Source: Drosophila miranda (taxonomy: Eukaryota; Arthropoda; Insecta; Diptera; Drosophilidae). Taken from it: 64,000 nt of DNA. Of this stretch, positions 44,930 to 54,534 are shown one piece after another. Under the pieces are notes generated by a model. It was not told where the DNA came from and did not search any database. It saw only the letters and a list, made by a program, of their open reading frames with translations. A program made the translations under genes and the position numbers. Location: assembly GCF_003369915.1 (NCBI RefSeq), contig NC_046674.1, positions 29,267,657-29,331,656 on the forward strand, read 5' to 3'. How positions within the stretch are numbered: the stretch's first letter is position 1; every line of letters begins with the position of its first letter.

Positions 44930-45186
44930 GAGAAAATGAGAAAAAAAAATTCTATCATGTTTAAGTTTTGAACTAACATTTCAATGAAATCAAAACAGTT
45001 TTAAAGTAAATATTACATTATTCATTAGATTTATTATGTCTGTCTTAAGAGGTGGTATTTACATTCGGGAGCCATCTCTCGCAGACACCTGGGGCTCTTT
45101 GATGGGCGATAGGAGGGGGGTGCCCAGCACCTGGCCGCATTCGGGAAGATGGAGGGTGGAAGGTGGAGGGTGGAAGGTGCAATAAT
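44930..45186 (-). other. 3' region of the unrecognised minus-strand gene: possible last exon and poly(A) signal
   Basis: On the minus strand a pyrimidine-rich tract (45140-45190) ends in AG at 45131-45132. It is followed by an open frame (VLGTPLLSPIKEPQVSARDG...) to a TAA at 45059-45061. AATAAA lies at 45035-45030. A phase-0 donor candidate (GTTAGA) lies at 45255-45250. The same arrangement is kept in the second copy (about 53331-53440). Confidence 0.45.
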
Positions 45187-45987
45187 CTAAAACGGAGGCA
45201 GACTCTTGAGCCTCCTGCTCGTGCGCCGCACGAATGGTGCCAGCTGATTTCTAACGGCGGTTTCTCCAGCGCGAGCGACTTCGGGAGCAGCTACGGGAGG
45301 GACTCCGGGAGCAGCTACGGGAGGGACTCCGGGTGCGACTGCGGGAGCGACTCCGACCGACTCGCCTGCATCGTCCGAGCCCCCGAGCATTACGCTGTCA
45401 AAAGTAGCGCGGAACTTCCGCATTGTCATCATGTGCCGGGTGCTGCGTTCGCCCAAGGTGTTGCGCACCTTCAGGCAGCGCTTCTCCGACAGGGCTCTTT
45501 TTTTTTCGCCCGTACCCAGGGCGAGGACGCGGCGCTGGCACTCGCCGAAAGCCACGCCATGGCTGCTGGTGGGCCCGTCGTCCTCTTCGCCGGGCAGTTC
45601 AAAAATAGTCTCGAGACCGGTGGGCCTCGACTTTGCGATGGTCTGCGATGGCGCCTGGGAGCCGGTGGTCGGCTTCAGGCTGGGCTTCGTGGCCAGGCGG
45701 CTGGGCTGCTGGCAGCTGGGCTGCTGGCGGCTGGGCTTCTGGCGGCTGGGCTTCTGGCGGCTGGGAGTAAGACTGGGCCTAGCGGTGCTCTGGCTCTTGC
45801 TCTTGCAGGCGCGCGGCGGCATTTGGCGCCGAACCACAGTCGCGGTTGCCACCGATCCTGCATCCCCCGGTATACTCCCAGCTGAAAAGAGACGAAATGA
45901 GAAATAAGTTACGACTGTCCGATGGCCGCAGAACCGAGTACTTCCTTTACCTTTAGCGTTTCCTTCAATTTTTTTATTTGCAGGCAT
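45187..45987 (-). CDS. Unrecognised basic Ser/Pro/Lys-rich protein with a 69-bp intron, copy 1
   Basis: ATG at 45987. Exon 1 is 45951-45987 and exon 2 is 45187-45881. The 69-bp intron (45882-45950) has a GT donor (AAAG/GTAAAGG) and a CTCTTTTCAG acceptor, typical of Drosophila. Spliced, it encodes 243 aa; the intron is a multiple of three, so the unspliced frame is also open. The N-terminal half is low complexity with a five-residue PSRQK-like repeat (about 45700-45775). A denser central part follows (LETIFELPGEEDDG ... KKRALSEKRCLKVRNTLGER ... MRKFRATFDSVML). Then comes an eight-residue repeat (GVPPVAAP, about 45287-45350). I recognise no domain. The basic, disordered make-up would suit a chromatin- or nucleus-associated protein, but this is only a guess. 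The C-terminus may instead use the exon at 45059-45130. Confidence 0.6.
   Translation of the reverse strand: MPANKKIEGNAKGKGSTRFCGHRTVVTYFSFRLFSAGSIPGDAGSVATATVVRRQMPPRACKSKSQSTARPSLTPSRQKPSRQKPSRQQPSCQQPSRLATKPSLKPTTGSQAPSQTIAKSRPTGLETIFELPGEEDDGPTSSHGVAFGECQRRVLALGTGEKKRALSEKRCLKVRNTLGERSTRHMMTMRKFRATFDSVMLGGSDDAGESVGVAPAVAPGVPPVAAPGVPPVAAPEVARAGETAVRNQLAPFVRRTSRRLKSLPPF
45882..45950 (-). other. Predicted intron of the unrecognised minus-strand gene
   Basis: 69 bp on the minus strand with GTAAAG at the donor and TCTCTTTTCAG at the acceptor; size and signals are normal for Drosophila. The exon join keeps the reading frame (Lys-Ala-Gly-Ser). Confidence 0.65.
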
Positions 45988-46336
45988 TTTTTTTTAAATC
46001 TTTTTCCGGCTTTTCCGTATCCTGGGTAAACCTTTCGACTTCTCAAACGAGTCGATGAAAACTGACTGAGAAAACAGAGACAGCCCGAGACTGAAAGAGG
46101 TTCAGAGTGGGCTTTGCTACAATCAGAGACTGGCATTAAAACCAATTGTATATGCCCCGCAGGCGTAGGACTCGGCCTCGGCCTCGCAGGATTCTGGGAC
46201 CCAGTCCTGGGCGGGGCTGACCACGCTTTATGGAACATCCTGGTACCTGGTACCTCGTACCTCGTACCTGGTACTGTGTAGTCTATCAAGGAAACATGCG
46301 CGTAGAAGATCCTTCGCTCCACGTTCAAGATAAGGA
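45988..46336. other. Intergenic region between divergent ORFs
   Basis: Putative 5' flank of the minus-strand gene. It contains a short direct repeat of the GGTACCTGGTACCTCGTACC type (about 46231-46276). No TATA box is obvious. Confidence 0.4.
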
Positions 46337-46687
46337 ATGAATCCCTTGCGGAATACATGTGTATCTTTTGCATGTGCAATCTCTGAAGACTTTGGGGTTG
46401 TCCTGCCGGCACCCGACTGGCTGGCACCCAAAGCGGGTCCTCCAACGATCACGGGCCGAGAAGAGGATAACCTGCCATCTGCCAGCTCCAAATTGTCAAC
46501 CCAATCGGCATGGGGCCAGGCAGGTATGATCCCCGACATACATGATCCTTCGTGCCTACCGGTGTACAACAACCAGGAGTGCCGGGAGGCAGCTATGAAG
46601 CCACCCCAGAGGGTCTGTAAGAGCTGTAAGTCTATCTACGCGCAGAATAACCCAAGTGCTTCGCCATTTCCCGTTCCACGGCTATAA
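46337..46687 (+). CDS. Hypothetical ORF, 116 aa, unrecognised
   Basis: ATG start, open for 116 codons, divergent from the minus-strand gene. Cys pattern near the end (CKSC). No homologue comes to mind. It could be an exon of a larger gene cut by the inverted-repeat arm, or a chance ORF. Confidence 0.25.
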   Translation: MNPLRNTCVSFACAISEDFGVVLPAPDWLAPKAGPPTITGREEDNLPSASSKLSTQSAWGQAGMIPDIHDPSCLPVYNNQECREAAMKPPQRVCKSCKSIYAQNNPSASPFPVPRL

Positions 46688-46810
46688 CTTTCGAGGGGAT
46701 AAGAACTCAAATCTGTTTTCGCTGTTCCAACAGGTGTTGGAAGTGATAGAGTTACGGACAGTTACGGATAGTTATGGTATAGTTCTGGTATTGCACAGCC
46801 TTCGCTATAA

Positions 46811-47703
46811 TATTGGACTATTTCCTATTTCCTGTCTATACTCCATCCGGTTTTCGATATTAAATCAGTCATTAATTTGTATTCAAAAGATGTCAAATCT
46901 TTGGATTTCCATTCCATATCGATTGTCGACATCTATCGGTATCGTGGAGGGAACGTGTGCTTGAGGGAACAGCTTAGGTCTCTTAGTTTGTTCGTCAATT
47001 TAGTAAGAAATAAAACCTAGAAACCCCTAACCTAGTGGCACGGGATTATTTGTAGATTCCTTCGAGCGTTTGCTCGCAGTTTATTCGCAATTTGTTCGCT
47101 ATCGCTTAACTATCGAGAAGTGCTCGTGCTTCTAGAACCAGTTCCAGATTGAACGTACTCTTTTTTATACCCGATACTCAAAATGAGTATTGGGGTATAT
47201 TAGATTTGTGGTAAAAGTGGATGTGTGTAACGTTCAGAAGGAATCGTTTCCGACCCTTTTTTTGTATGGTAATGGACGAAAGATTTTGCATTGTATGGTG
47301 GGGTTCCCCCGAACGGAAAGCAAAAGAGCAATGGGCTCTCCCCCCGTGTTGCACTGGAGGGGATTGGATATTGTTGAGCTTTTGGAAAGAGTTTTTGCTG
47401 GAGAAGTAGCTAAGTTTGTGAGGCGTTTAGTGCGAGAGAAAGTAGTAGAGTTGTTTTGGGAGTATCTGCCATAAATACTTACATATATTCATGCTATATC
47501 CATATCATTATTATTCTGCCTTATGCGCTATTGCCACAGCATCCTTTATAATATATTATTTCCATTAGCCATTCCATCTATTCTATACTTGTTTTTTTTT
47601 CTCTAACTTTATAAGTCTGTAGTTTATATGTATTGTGGTCGAAGAGTGGATAGTTCTATATGCCACCTATAGTTACATTCTTTCTATTAATTCCATCATA
47701 ATC
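46811..47703 (-). repeat. Large inverted repeat, right arm (about 0.9 kb)
   Basis: Reverse complement of 44018-44929. The arms are separated by about 1.9 kb that contains the unrecognised gene. The arm carries an AATAAA at about 47010 in plus orientation and the DINE terminus at about 47165-47260. Confidence 0.9.
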
Positions 47704-47897
47704 CCCCCGTACATTCTAAATGCGAAAGAGTAGAGCAGAAAGAATAGGCGGACAAATCCAACAAGATAACGAAAATGTGCGTGTGAGCATGTCGGAATTG
47801 CGTGAATGAGATGTACGAAATTGGACCGTAGACAAGCGCTTGAGTTTTTTATTACGCTATTGAGAAAAAAAAATTCTATCATGTTTAAGTTTTGAAC
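47704..47897. other. Spacer and start of the second gene block
   Basis: Unique sequence to about 47860; then GAGAAAAAAAAATTCTATCATG onward matches 44936-44970, the 3' flank of the unrecognised gene. This copy is interrupted after TAAGTTTTGAAC (47886-47897) by the LOA element. Confidence 0.7.
47886..47897 (+). repeat. 12-bp target site duplication (TAAGTTTTGAAC), left
   Basis: Repeated at 53271-53282, after which the host sequence resumes TAACATTTCAATG. The single unoccupied version is in the first gene copy at about 44961-44972. Confidence 0.93.
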
Positions 47898-48166
47898 GGC
47901 TGGCGAAAATCCTCTAGCTGAACCCTCCACGAGGGTGCCGGCTGGGCAATGGACACTGCATTTCCCGGGACAAGGGTAATGCACTGTCGCTTGCTCTGTC
48001 CGGGGTAATGCAGTGTCTAGCTAAGGCTATGGTCCGGCGTCTTCCCGATTCAAAGTCGGGGGAACCGAACCAGGGCCATGGCTAGAGGTGCCTGGCGGTC
48101 AGGCCTAAAACGCTAGGGGGTGGTCCCCCCGAAAAATATTAACCAGTATGGACCCTCGGGCCAAAT
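47898..48166 (+). promoter_or_regulatory. LOA element 5' UTR, likely internal promoter
   Basis: 269 bp, GC-rich, starting GGCTGGCGAAAATCC. Non-LTR elements carry their promoter here; no specific motif was confirmed. Confidence 0.5.
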
Positions 48167-49621
48167 ATGGAGGCGAAGAAGGAAGATAAAGCACGGGTTG
48201 GGATGTCAACCCAAACGTCGGTGGGAAGCGTGACTGCTACCACCGGCGGGCACGGGGAGGAGCAATCCTCTCTGCGTGTCGCCAGCGGTCACACCTCAGA
48301 CTTGGCGGGAGCAGGCCAAGTCAGTTGTAAAGCTACTGCCACAACAACAACAACAAAAACAACTCACTCCGCAGCCTGCAAGTTGAGCCGCACAGATGCC
48401 GTAGTCGACACAGACACGGATCTGGAGAGCGTGCTCTCTATGAGCAGGACGGAGGAAGAGAGCCTTCTCCGCTCACCGGAACCAGGCACCAGCTCCCTGC
48501 GTAGGGAAGGGCCGAAGCGTTCCAAGGAGGGGATGAAGGCCAAAGCACAATACAAAGCGGCCCTCAATATCAAAAGCCGGCTGCAAGGTAAAGTAGACAT
48601 CTCCCAGGAGGAGAAGGTCAAGCTAGCCTGGGCCGAGCAGCGAGTAGAGGAGGGCCGACTACACTACGCCCAGATGCCACAGATGAGGGCGTCGAATGGC
48701 GAATATGCCAATAAGGTGGAGGAGATGATGGCCACAAAGAGGCAACGCTCGACTGAGAGTGCCATTAAAGACACTCCGGCGAGCAAGCGCCAACGCGGGC
48801 CCAAGAGTGCAGCCCCTCCACCGAAAGTGGCCAAGAAGCCATCGAAATCGAACGCGAAGGTCAGCGATGTGACCAAACGACATTTGATCGTGGCACTCAT
48901 CGACCGGAGCGAGGAAAACGGCAAGATGTCAGCGGCACAGTGGAAGCTTGTGCACGCGCGTCTCGTCGACGCACTGTTTGCACACATGGAAGAAGACCCC
49001 GCGGCCCCTATGCCCACGTTCGATGGTGCTGGGTGGCTTAATGGGGCTAAGATCCTAAAGTGCAACGACGATCCAACCCTAAGGTGGCTGACGCGTACGG
49101 TCTGCCAACTGGAGGCGATGTGGGAGGGGGCCAAGCTGGAGGTTGTGGACCGGGAGCTTATCCCGTCCAAGCCTAAGGCGAAGGTACTCTTCCCCATCAC
49201 AATCCAGGGAGACCGAGCGCTGAAGCTCCTTCAGCGGCAAAACGCGGACGTGCCAACGACCGATTGGAGGATCCTACACATTGGTAGCCCACTACCCAAC
49301 GAGGGGGGCCAATGTGTGATTCTCCAAATAAACAAGGAGGCAGAGGATCTGCTGTATCCCAAGTTCGGGAAGATGGCGTGGGGCATGGGTAGCGTCTACC
49401 TGCGCCTCAAAAAGCGCCACCCTGAGGACAAGGACGCGCATACCCTGCAGGTAGGCGAGGTGGAAAAGGACTTAGGTCTCGAGTCCTTCGTGGAGGCCGC
49501 CCAGGGTCTTGCGCTTGAGGACGAAGACGAGGAAGACGGTGACCTGACGTTAGTAGTCAACCCGTCGGATGCAAGTGAGCCAGCCACCCATGCTGAGTGT
49601 GCTGCAGCTAAACTTGCATAA
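48167..49621 (+). CDS. LOA element ORF1 (gag-like nucleic-acid-binding protein)
   Basis: 484 aa, ATG at 48167. The N-terminal about 100 residues are Ser/Thr-rich and disordered; residues about 110-250 are Lys/Arg-rich. The C-terminal globular part (about 270-440) contains CNDDPTLRWLTRTVCQLEAM and later GQCVILQINKEAEDLLYPKF, resembling the conserved domain of LOA-type ORF1 proteins (DUF4780-like, from memory). An acidic tail follows. The frame is intact. Expected role: binds element RNA in the ribonucleoprotein particle. It overlaps ORF2 by 53 bases in a different frame. Confidence 0.82.
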   Translation: MEAKKEDKARVGMSTQTSVGSVTATTGGHGEEQSSLRVASGHTSDLAGAGQVSCKATATTTTTKTTHSAACKLSRTDAVVDTDTDLESVLSMSRTEEESLLRSPEPGTSSLRREGPKRSKEGMKAKAQYKAALNIKSRLQGKVDISQEEKVKLAWAEQRVEEGRLHYAQMPQMRASNGEYANKVEEMMATKRQRSTESAIKDTPASKRQRGPKSAAPPPKVAKKPSKSNAKVSDVTKRHLIVALIDRSEENGKMSAAQWKLVHARLVDALFAHMEEDPAAPMPTFDGAGWLNGAKILKCNDDPTLRWLTRTVCQLEAMWEGAKLEVVDRELIPSKPKAKVLFPITIQGDRALKLLQRQNADVPTTDWRILHIGSPLPNEGGQCVILQINKEAEDLLYPKFGKMAWGMGSVYLRLKKRHPEDKDAHTLQVGEVEKDLGLESFVEAAQGLALEDEDEEDGDLTLVVNPSDASEPATHAECAAAKLA

Positions 49622-52600
49622 AAGCAAGGTAGCGTCGGCGGAGCTCCTCATCGCCATGGAGCAAGGGCTCGCCGACATAGCTCTAGTCCAGGAGCCCTGG
49701 ATTGCGACAGGCAATTCAGTGGCCGGACTAAAGTCCTCAAATCACAAACTGTTCTACGCAACATCGGTAAGCAGGAACAGAACCGTCGTACTCGTACGAA
49801 AGGGAATCCATGCTTACCTTATGTCTCATTACAGCACGGATGACCTGACGGCTGTGATGCTGGAAAGCGAGGAAAAGCGCCTTCTGGTGGCTTCCTGCTA
49901 CATGGCTCACGACAGACCCGCACCACCCGACGAACTCAGGAGCCTGGTGACAGAAGCCGGCACCAAAAACTATCAACTCGTCATCGGGACGGATGCCAAT
50001 GCCCACCACAATGTGTGGGGAAGCACCGACATCAATGATAGAGGTGAGTCACTCTTAGACTTTATACTTTATACTAATCTATATATAGCAAACGTCGGGG
50101 AGGAGCACACCTTCGTGGGTCCGACTTCATCCAACGTGCTAGACCTAACACTAGCAACGGGAAACAGTACTACGGTATCTAGCTGGAGGGTCCTTGAAAG
50201 ACCCTCCTTCTCAGATCACAAGTACATTCAGTTTAAGTGCGACTTCAAACATTCTTCGAAGGTAATAGTCTATAGAAACCCCCGGAATACAAACTGGGAA
50301 AAGTTTAAAAAGACAGTTACTTCGAAGCTCGCGAGTCCGGGCACAGTGAAATCCGCGGAGGACATAGAGAAGTCTCTAGAGACCCTATCCAACGCGTTGC
50401 TGGACGCCTACCACACATCGTGCAAACCCTCGAGGACGAAGAAGAGGTCCAAGCCACTCTGGTGGAGCCGGGATCTCTCTCTTCAAAGGGACAACCTCAA
50501 GGAATTCTTTAAGATCGCCAAACAAGCGAACGAAGGGATCGTCTATGAGGAATACAGACTCCTACTCAGGAGCTACAAGAAGGAAATACGTAAAGCACAA
50601 CGGAACTCGTGGAGGACCTTCTGCTCCAACATCGAGAAAGTACCAGAAACCGCACGGCTACGGAAGCTGCTCTCTAAGCAGCCTACCATACAAAGCCAAT
50701 TAAAGCTAGATGACGGACAGTGGGCAGTGACGAAGCCCTAACAGCACTAATGGAGGAACATTTCCCTGGTTGCACCGAGGTCGCTGATGCCAAAGAGCAC
50801 CAGGACCTAGCAACCGAGGAACAACACCCCCCAACAGATTTGTTAACCACCAAGCGAATCCACTGGGCAATAGACTCCTTTGCGGGCACAAAAGCACCAG
50901 GACTTGACGGGATATTCCCAGCCATGATGCAGGTGACCAAAGAGGCGATTACCCCATGGCTCTCCGCAATATTCACAGCTTGTATAAGTACTGGCTATAT
51001 CCCTATCCAATGGAGAACCTCGAGAGTTGTCTTCCTCGCAAAGGCAGGAAAGTGCAGCCATGCGAGTCCCAAGGACTATAGACCGATAAGCCTTACCTCC
51101 TTTATATTAAAAACGCTAGAAAAGCTGCTGGACTTACACATCAGAAATGAGGTAGGGGGACTGATGTCAACCAACCAGCATGCCTATACCAAAGGGAAAT
51201 CGGTGGAGACCGCACTACATTCGGTAGTAGCTACCATTGAGAAAGCCCTTCACAATAAAAAGTATGCACTGGGATTATTCGTGGACATCTCCGGAGCATT
51301 CAACAACGTGGCTACGGAAGCAATAACAAATTGCCTGGTAGCAACTAATACACACCCAGCAATCAACCTGTGGATAAGGAACCTCCTAGGTTGCAGACGG
51401 GTGCAATCAGAGTGGGGCACCGCTTCCATGGTGAAAGAGGCACACAGAGGCACACCCCAGGGTGGAGTCCTGTCGCCCCTCCTGTGGAATCTGGTGGTCG
51501 ACGACCTCATCAAGAGATACGAAAGGAAGGCCCCAATAATAACAGCTTATGCGGACGACATAAGCATACTTATTACGGGTGTTTGCCCATCGACCCTCAG
51601 CTCACTAATGCAACGAACACTCAGGGAGATACGCGAGTGGGCGGAAGAAGTAGGACTCAGTATCAACGCGGACAAGACGGACCTCATCCTCTTTACCAAG
51701 AGGTACAAGGTACCGATATGGACCCCCCCGAAGATCAATCAAACTAGGCTAACCCCAAAAACACAAGTCAAATACCTGGGCACAGTACTGGATAGTAAAC
51801 TGGCATGGAAACCCAATGTATTGGAAAGGGTGAAGAAGGCCACCATTGCGCTTTATGCATCCAAGAAGATGCTCAGCAGCACATGGGGCCTATCTCCGGC
51901 TCTGATGCATTGGATTTACATCTCGGTGGTGCGACCAAATCTGCTGTATGGAGTCTTAGTGTGGTGGCAAGCTACTGGAAAGAAAACGTATCATAAGCTT
52001 ATGGAAAGGACTCAGCGACAGGCTTTGCTCTGTATTACAGGGGCGCTGAGGTCAACCCAAACAAAAGCACTCGAAACCCTACTTGGAATCGAACCCCTAG
52101 ACATCCACGCCCGTCTGACTGCAGGAAAGGCAGCACAACGCCTCATCGCTTCAGGAAATATGTCGCCACAAGAATACGGGCATAGTTCAATTGGAAGGGA
52201 AATGAACAGATCAACTGATTACATGACCCCCCAAACATGCCTCGACGTAAAAACAACTGCATCCTTGGGACCTGAAGACTGGAAAATCGGAAGAGACCAA
52301 ACGGAGCACCTCAATATATATACAGACGGCTCCAAGATGGACGGAGGAGTAGGAGCGGGCCTATACTGTACAGACCCTGAGATAAGGCTGTCATATAAGC
52401 TACCGGACCATTGTAGCATATTCCAGGCAAAGGTTTTTGCCATCAGGAAAGCAGCGGAAGTCGCTCTTCTCACTGAAAGAGCACACGATGCGGTCAACCT
52501 ATTCGTCGACAGCCAAGCGGCGATAAGATCCATGCAGTCGTCCGCAGTCAGTTCCAGAAATGTCTTGGCGAGCAGGGAGGCACTAGATACCCTAAGCACG

Positions 52601-53160
52601 ACAAAGTCAGTGCGGATCTACTGGATTCCCAGCCACCAGGGCATCGAAGGGAACGAGACGGCGGACGTACTAGCTAAGGAAGGCGTCGGGCTGGCGAATA
52701 CGAGAACCGAGAACGTGCCTGTCTCCCTCAGAACGCTGCAAAGCGATCTAGAAAAGCAGGCCGGATCACAAACCGAATGTAGGTGGAGGAGTACCACCGC
52801 CTGCAGAACCTCGAAAATCATGTGCAAGGAACGCAATGACAAACTCAGCCACTACCTGCTGCACCTACCACGGACTGCAGATTATTAGTGGGAATATTAA
52901 CGGGCCATTGCCTGGCTGCGGCGCATGCAACAAAGCTAGGCATCACAAACAGAGACAGTTGTAGGAAATGTGACGAACCTGGGGCAACCGAAACCCTGGA
53001 ACATCTCATCTGCAACTGTCCTGCTCTCTTAAGGGCAAGGAGGAAGTACCTGGGCGCCCCAGTGCTGGCATCACTGGAAGATGCCTCCAAGAGGACGCCA
53101 CAGCAACTACTGGCCTATGCGAAAAATACCTCGATCCTCGAGGACTTCAAAACCCACTAA
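49569..53160 (+). pseudogene. LOA element ORF2 (endonuclease-RT-RNase H), two frameshifts
   Basis: The ATG at 49569 (a second in-frame ATG at 49590 starts MLSVLQLNLHKS) opens an APE-type endonuclease with QLNLHKS, VQEPW, GTDANAHH and FSDHKY, open to 50741. A one-base shift near 50725 moves into the RT frame (SDEALTAL), with APGLDGIFP, FLAKAGK, DYRPISL, GTPQGGVLSPLLWN and the catalytic YADDISIL (about 51547). RNase H follows: YTDGSK (about 52320), FQAKVFAI, VDSQAAI and GNETADVLAKEG. The expected Glu of the second RNase H motif is Lys here. A second shift near 52886 leads to the terminal C-x2-C...H...C segment (CRKCDEPG...HLICNC). Single-base shifts could be mutations or assembly indels. Confidence 0.85.
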
Positions 53161-53270
53161 ACACTGCCGCGACGGTTCATACCCCCCCCACCCCTATCCA
53201 GACAACTAAGGGCCATACTGGCCTATGTGGGGCCCCCTCTGTGGGCCGTCCGGGTCAACCTAACCTAACC

Positions 53271-53282
53271 TAAGTTTTGAAC
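53271..53282 (+). repeat. 12-bp target site duplication (TAAGTTTTGAAC), right
   Basis: Matches 47886-47897. Confidence 0.93.
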
Positions 53283-53495
53283 TAACATTTCAATGAAATC
53301 AAAACAGTTTTAAAGTAAATATTACATTATTCATTAGATTTATTATGTCTGCCTTAAGAGGTGGTATTTACATTCGGGAGCCATCTCTCGCAGACACCTG
53401 GGGCTCTTTGATGGGCGATAGGAGGAGGGTGCCCAGCACCTGGCCGCATTCGGGAAGATGGAGGGTGGAAGGTGGAGGGTGGAAGGTGCAATAAT

Positions 53496-53948
53496 CTAAA
53501 ACGGAGGCAGACTCTTGAGCCTCCTGCTCGTGCGCCGCACGAATGGTGCCGGCTGATTTCTAACGGCGTTTCGTCCAGCGCGAGCGACTTCGGGAGCAGC
53601 TACGGGAGCGACTCCGACCGACTCGCCTGCATCGTCCGAGCCCCCGAGCATTACGCTGTCAAAAGTAGCGCGGAACTTCCGCATTGTCATCATGTGCCGG
53701 GTGCTGCGTTCGCCCAAGGTGTTGCGCACCTTCAGGCAGCGCTTCTCCGACAGGGCTCTTTTTTTTTCGCCCGTACCCAGGGCGAGGACGCGGCGCTGGC
53801 ACTCGCCGAAAGCCACGCCATGGCTGCTGGTGGGCCCGTCGTCCTCTTCGCCGGGCAGTTCAAAAATAGTCTCGAGACCGGTGGGCCTCGACTTTGCGAT
53901 GGTCTGCGATGGCGCCTGGGAGCCGGTGGTCGGCTTCAGGCTGGGCTT
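53496..53948 (-). CDS. Unrecognised basic protein, copy 2 (5' part lost in assembly gap)
   Basis: Matches the C-terminal 60% of the gene at 45187-45987. It differs by having only one unit of the GVPPVAAP-type repeat and by a few substitutions (GRNAVRNQP against GETAVRNQL). Its upstream part runs into the 50-N gap. The downstream poly(A) signal and possible last exon (about 53331-53440) are also present. Two copies suggest that this gene too is amplified locally. Confidence 0.55.
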   Translation of the reverse strand, partial: KPSLKPTTGSQAPSQTIAKSRPTGLETIFELPGEEDDGPTSSHGVAFGECQRRVLALGTGEKKRALSEKRCLKVRNTLGERSTRHMMTMRKFRATFDSVMLGGSDDAGESVGVAPVAAPEVARAGRNAVRNQPAPFVRRTSRRLKSLPPF

Positions 53949-53998
53949 NNNNNNNNNNNNNNNNNNNNNNNNNNNNNNNNNNNNNNNNNNNNNNNNNN
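53949..53998. other. Assembly gap (50 N)
   Basis: A run of exactly 50 N, a nominal gap length. The sequence to the left is the gene block; the sequence to the right is the interior of an amplification unit. True distance and orientation are unknown. Confidence 0.99.
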
Positions 53999-54400
53999 CA
54001 TGTGGCCTCTGTTCGGTTTGTGACCGACTCCTGCGGTTCCTGTAGGCTTCTACGAGTATTCATATTCCAAAGAATCCGAAGTGCCTGAAAAGAAAAAGAA
54101 TTTTTCGGTGGTAAATGGTAAAGATGATGAGAAGAATGCCTGTAATGACCTAGTGACCGCCGCAAAAGTTCTGTCGGCTGTACAGGACTCAATAGGCTCG
54201 TTGGAACCCAACGTACACTATGTTGAGCAAGCAGCAACCATTTGAAGACTCTTGCGAAAGGCGCCTCAAAAGATACATGAAATTAAGTGCAGCTGAGTGG
54301 GGTGATTTGAATAGACTTGTTAATACCCTGGATCCGACGTACCTTGCCACAGAAAAGTTGCAATTGTTCACCAATTGACTTCTATAAGCTATGGCTGGAG
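53999..54400 (+). pseudogene. hAT-transposase-like relic (unit 5)
   Basis: Keeps the CCGCCGCAAAAGTTCTG segment (about 54158), as in units 1 and 3. The LSAAEWGDLNRLV stretch is readable at about 54285. Confidence 0.4.
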
Positions 54401-54534
54401 GTCAATAAGTCTAATGCATTTGCAGCTATTTCATTTAAATGAGCCCTTTAGTATTTATCATTATACATATATGTAAGCGACGCATACTTAACCATAAGCA
54501 TAAGCATAGCCCTCATACACGCCCTATCACTGCG

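Larger units (their letters stand above)
47898..53270 (+). mobile_element. LOA-clade non-LTR retrotransposon, about 5.4 kb, nearly full length
   Basis: Bounded by a 12-bp target duplication. It has two overlapping ORFs: a gag-like ORF1, and ORF2 with APE endonuclease, RT, RNase H and a terminal Cys/His motif, then a CTAACCTAACCTAA-type tail. The presence of RNase H and the domain order fit the LOA clade (relatives include LOA and Bilbo, and possibly TRIM of D. miranda). ORF2 has two frame changes, so this copy is probably not autonomous. Confidence 0.9.

Noticed and set aside
45163..45885. 240-aa plus-strand ORF with poly(LLAAG)-type repeats opposite the unrecognised gene
   Set aside because: Low-complexity shadow of the minus-strand coding repeats; the minus strand has splice sites and a poly(A) signal, the plus strand does not.
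48664..49200. 178-aa antisense ORF in LOA ORF1
   Set aside because: Opposite strand of a well-supported ORF1; no independent evidence.
51370..51747. 125-aa ORF overlapping the LOA reverse transcriptase
   Set aside because: Alternative-frame shadow of the RT coding sequence.
53255..53272. CCTAACCTAACCTAA looked like telomeric repeats
   Set aside because: It is the short 3' tail of the LOA element (also at 24630, 34490 and 58395) and lies directly before the target duplication; only two to three repeats.
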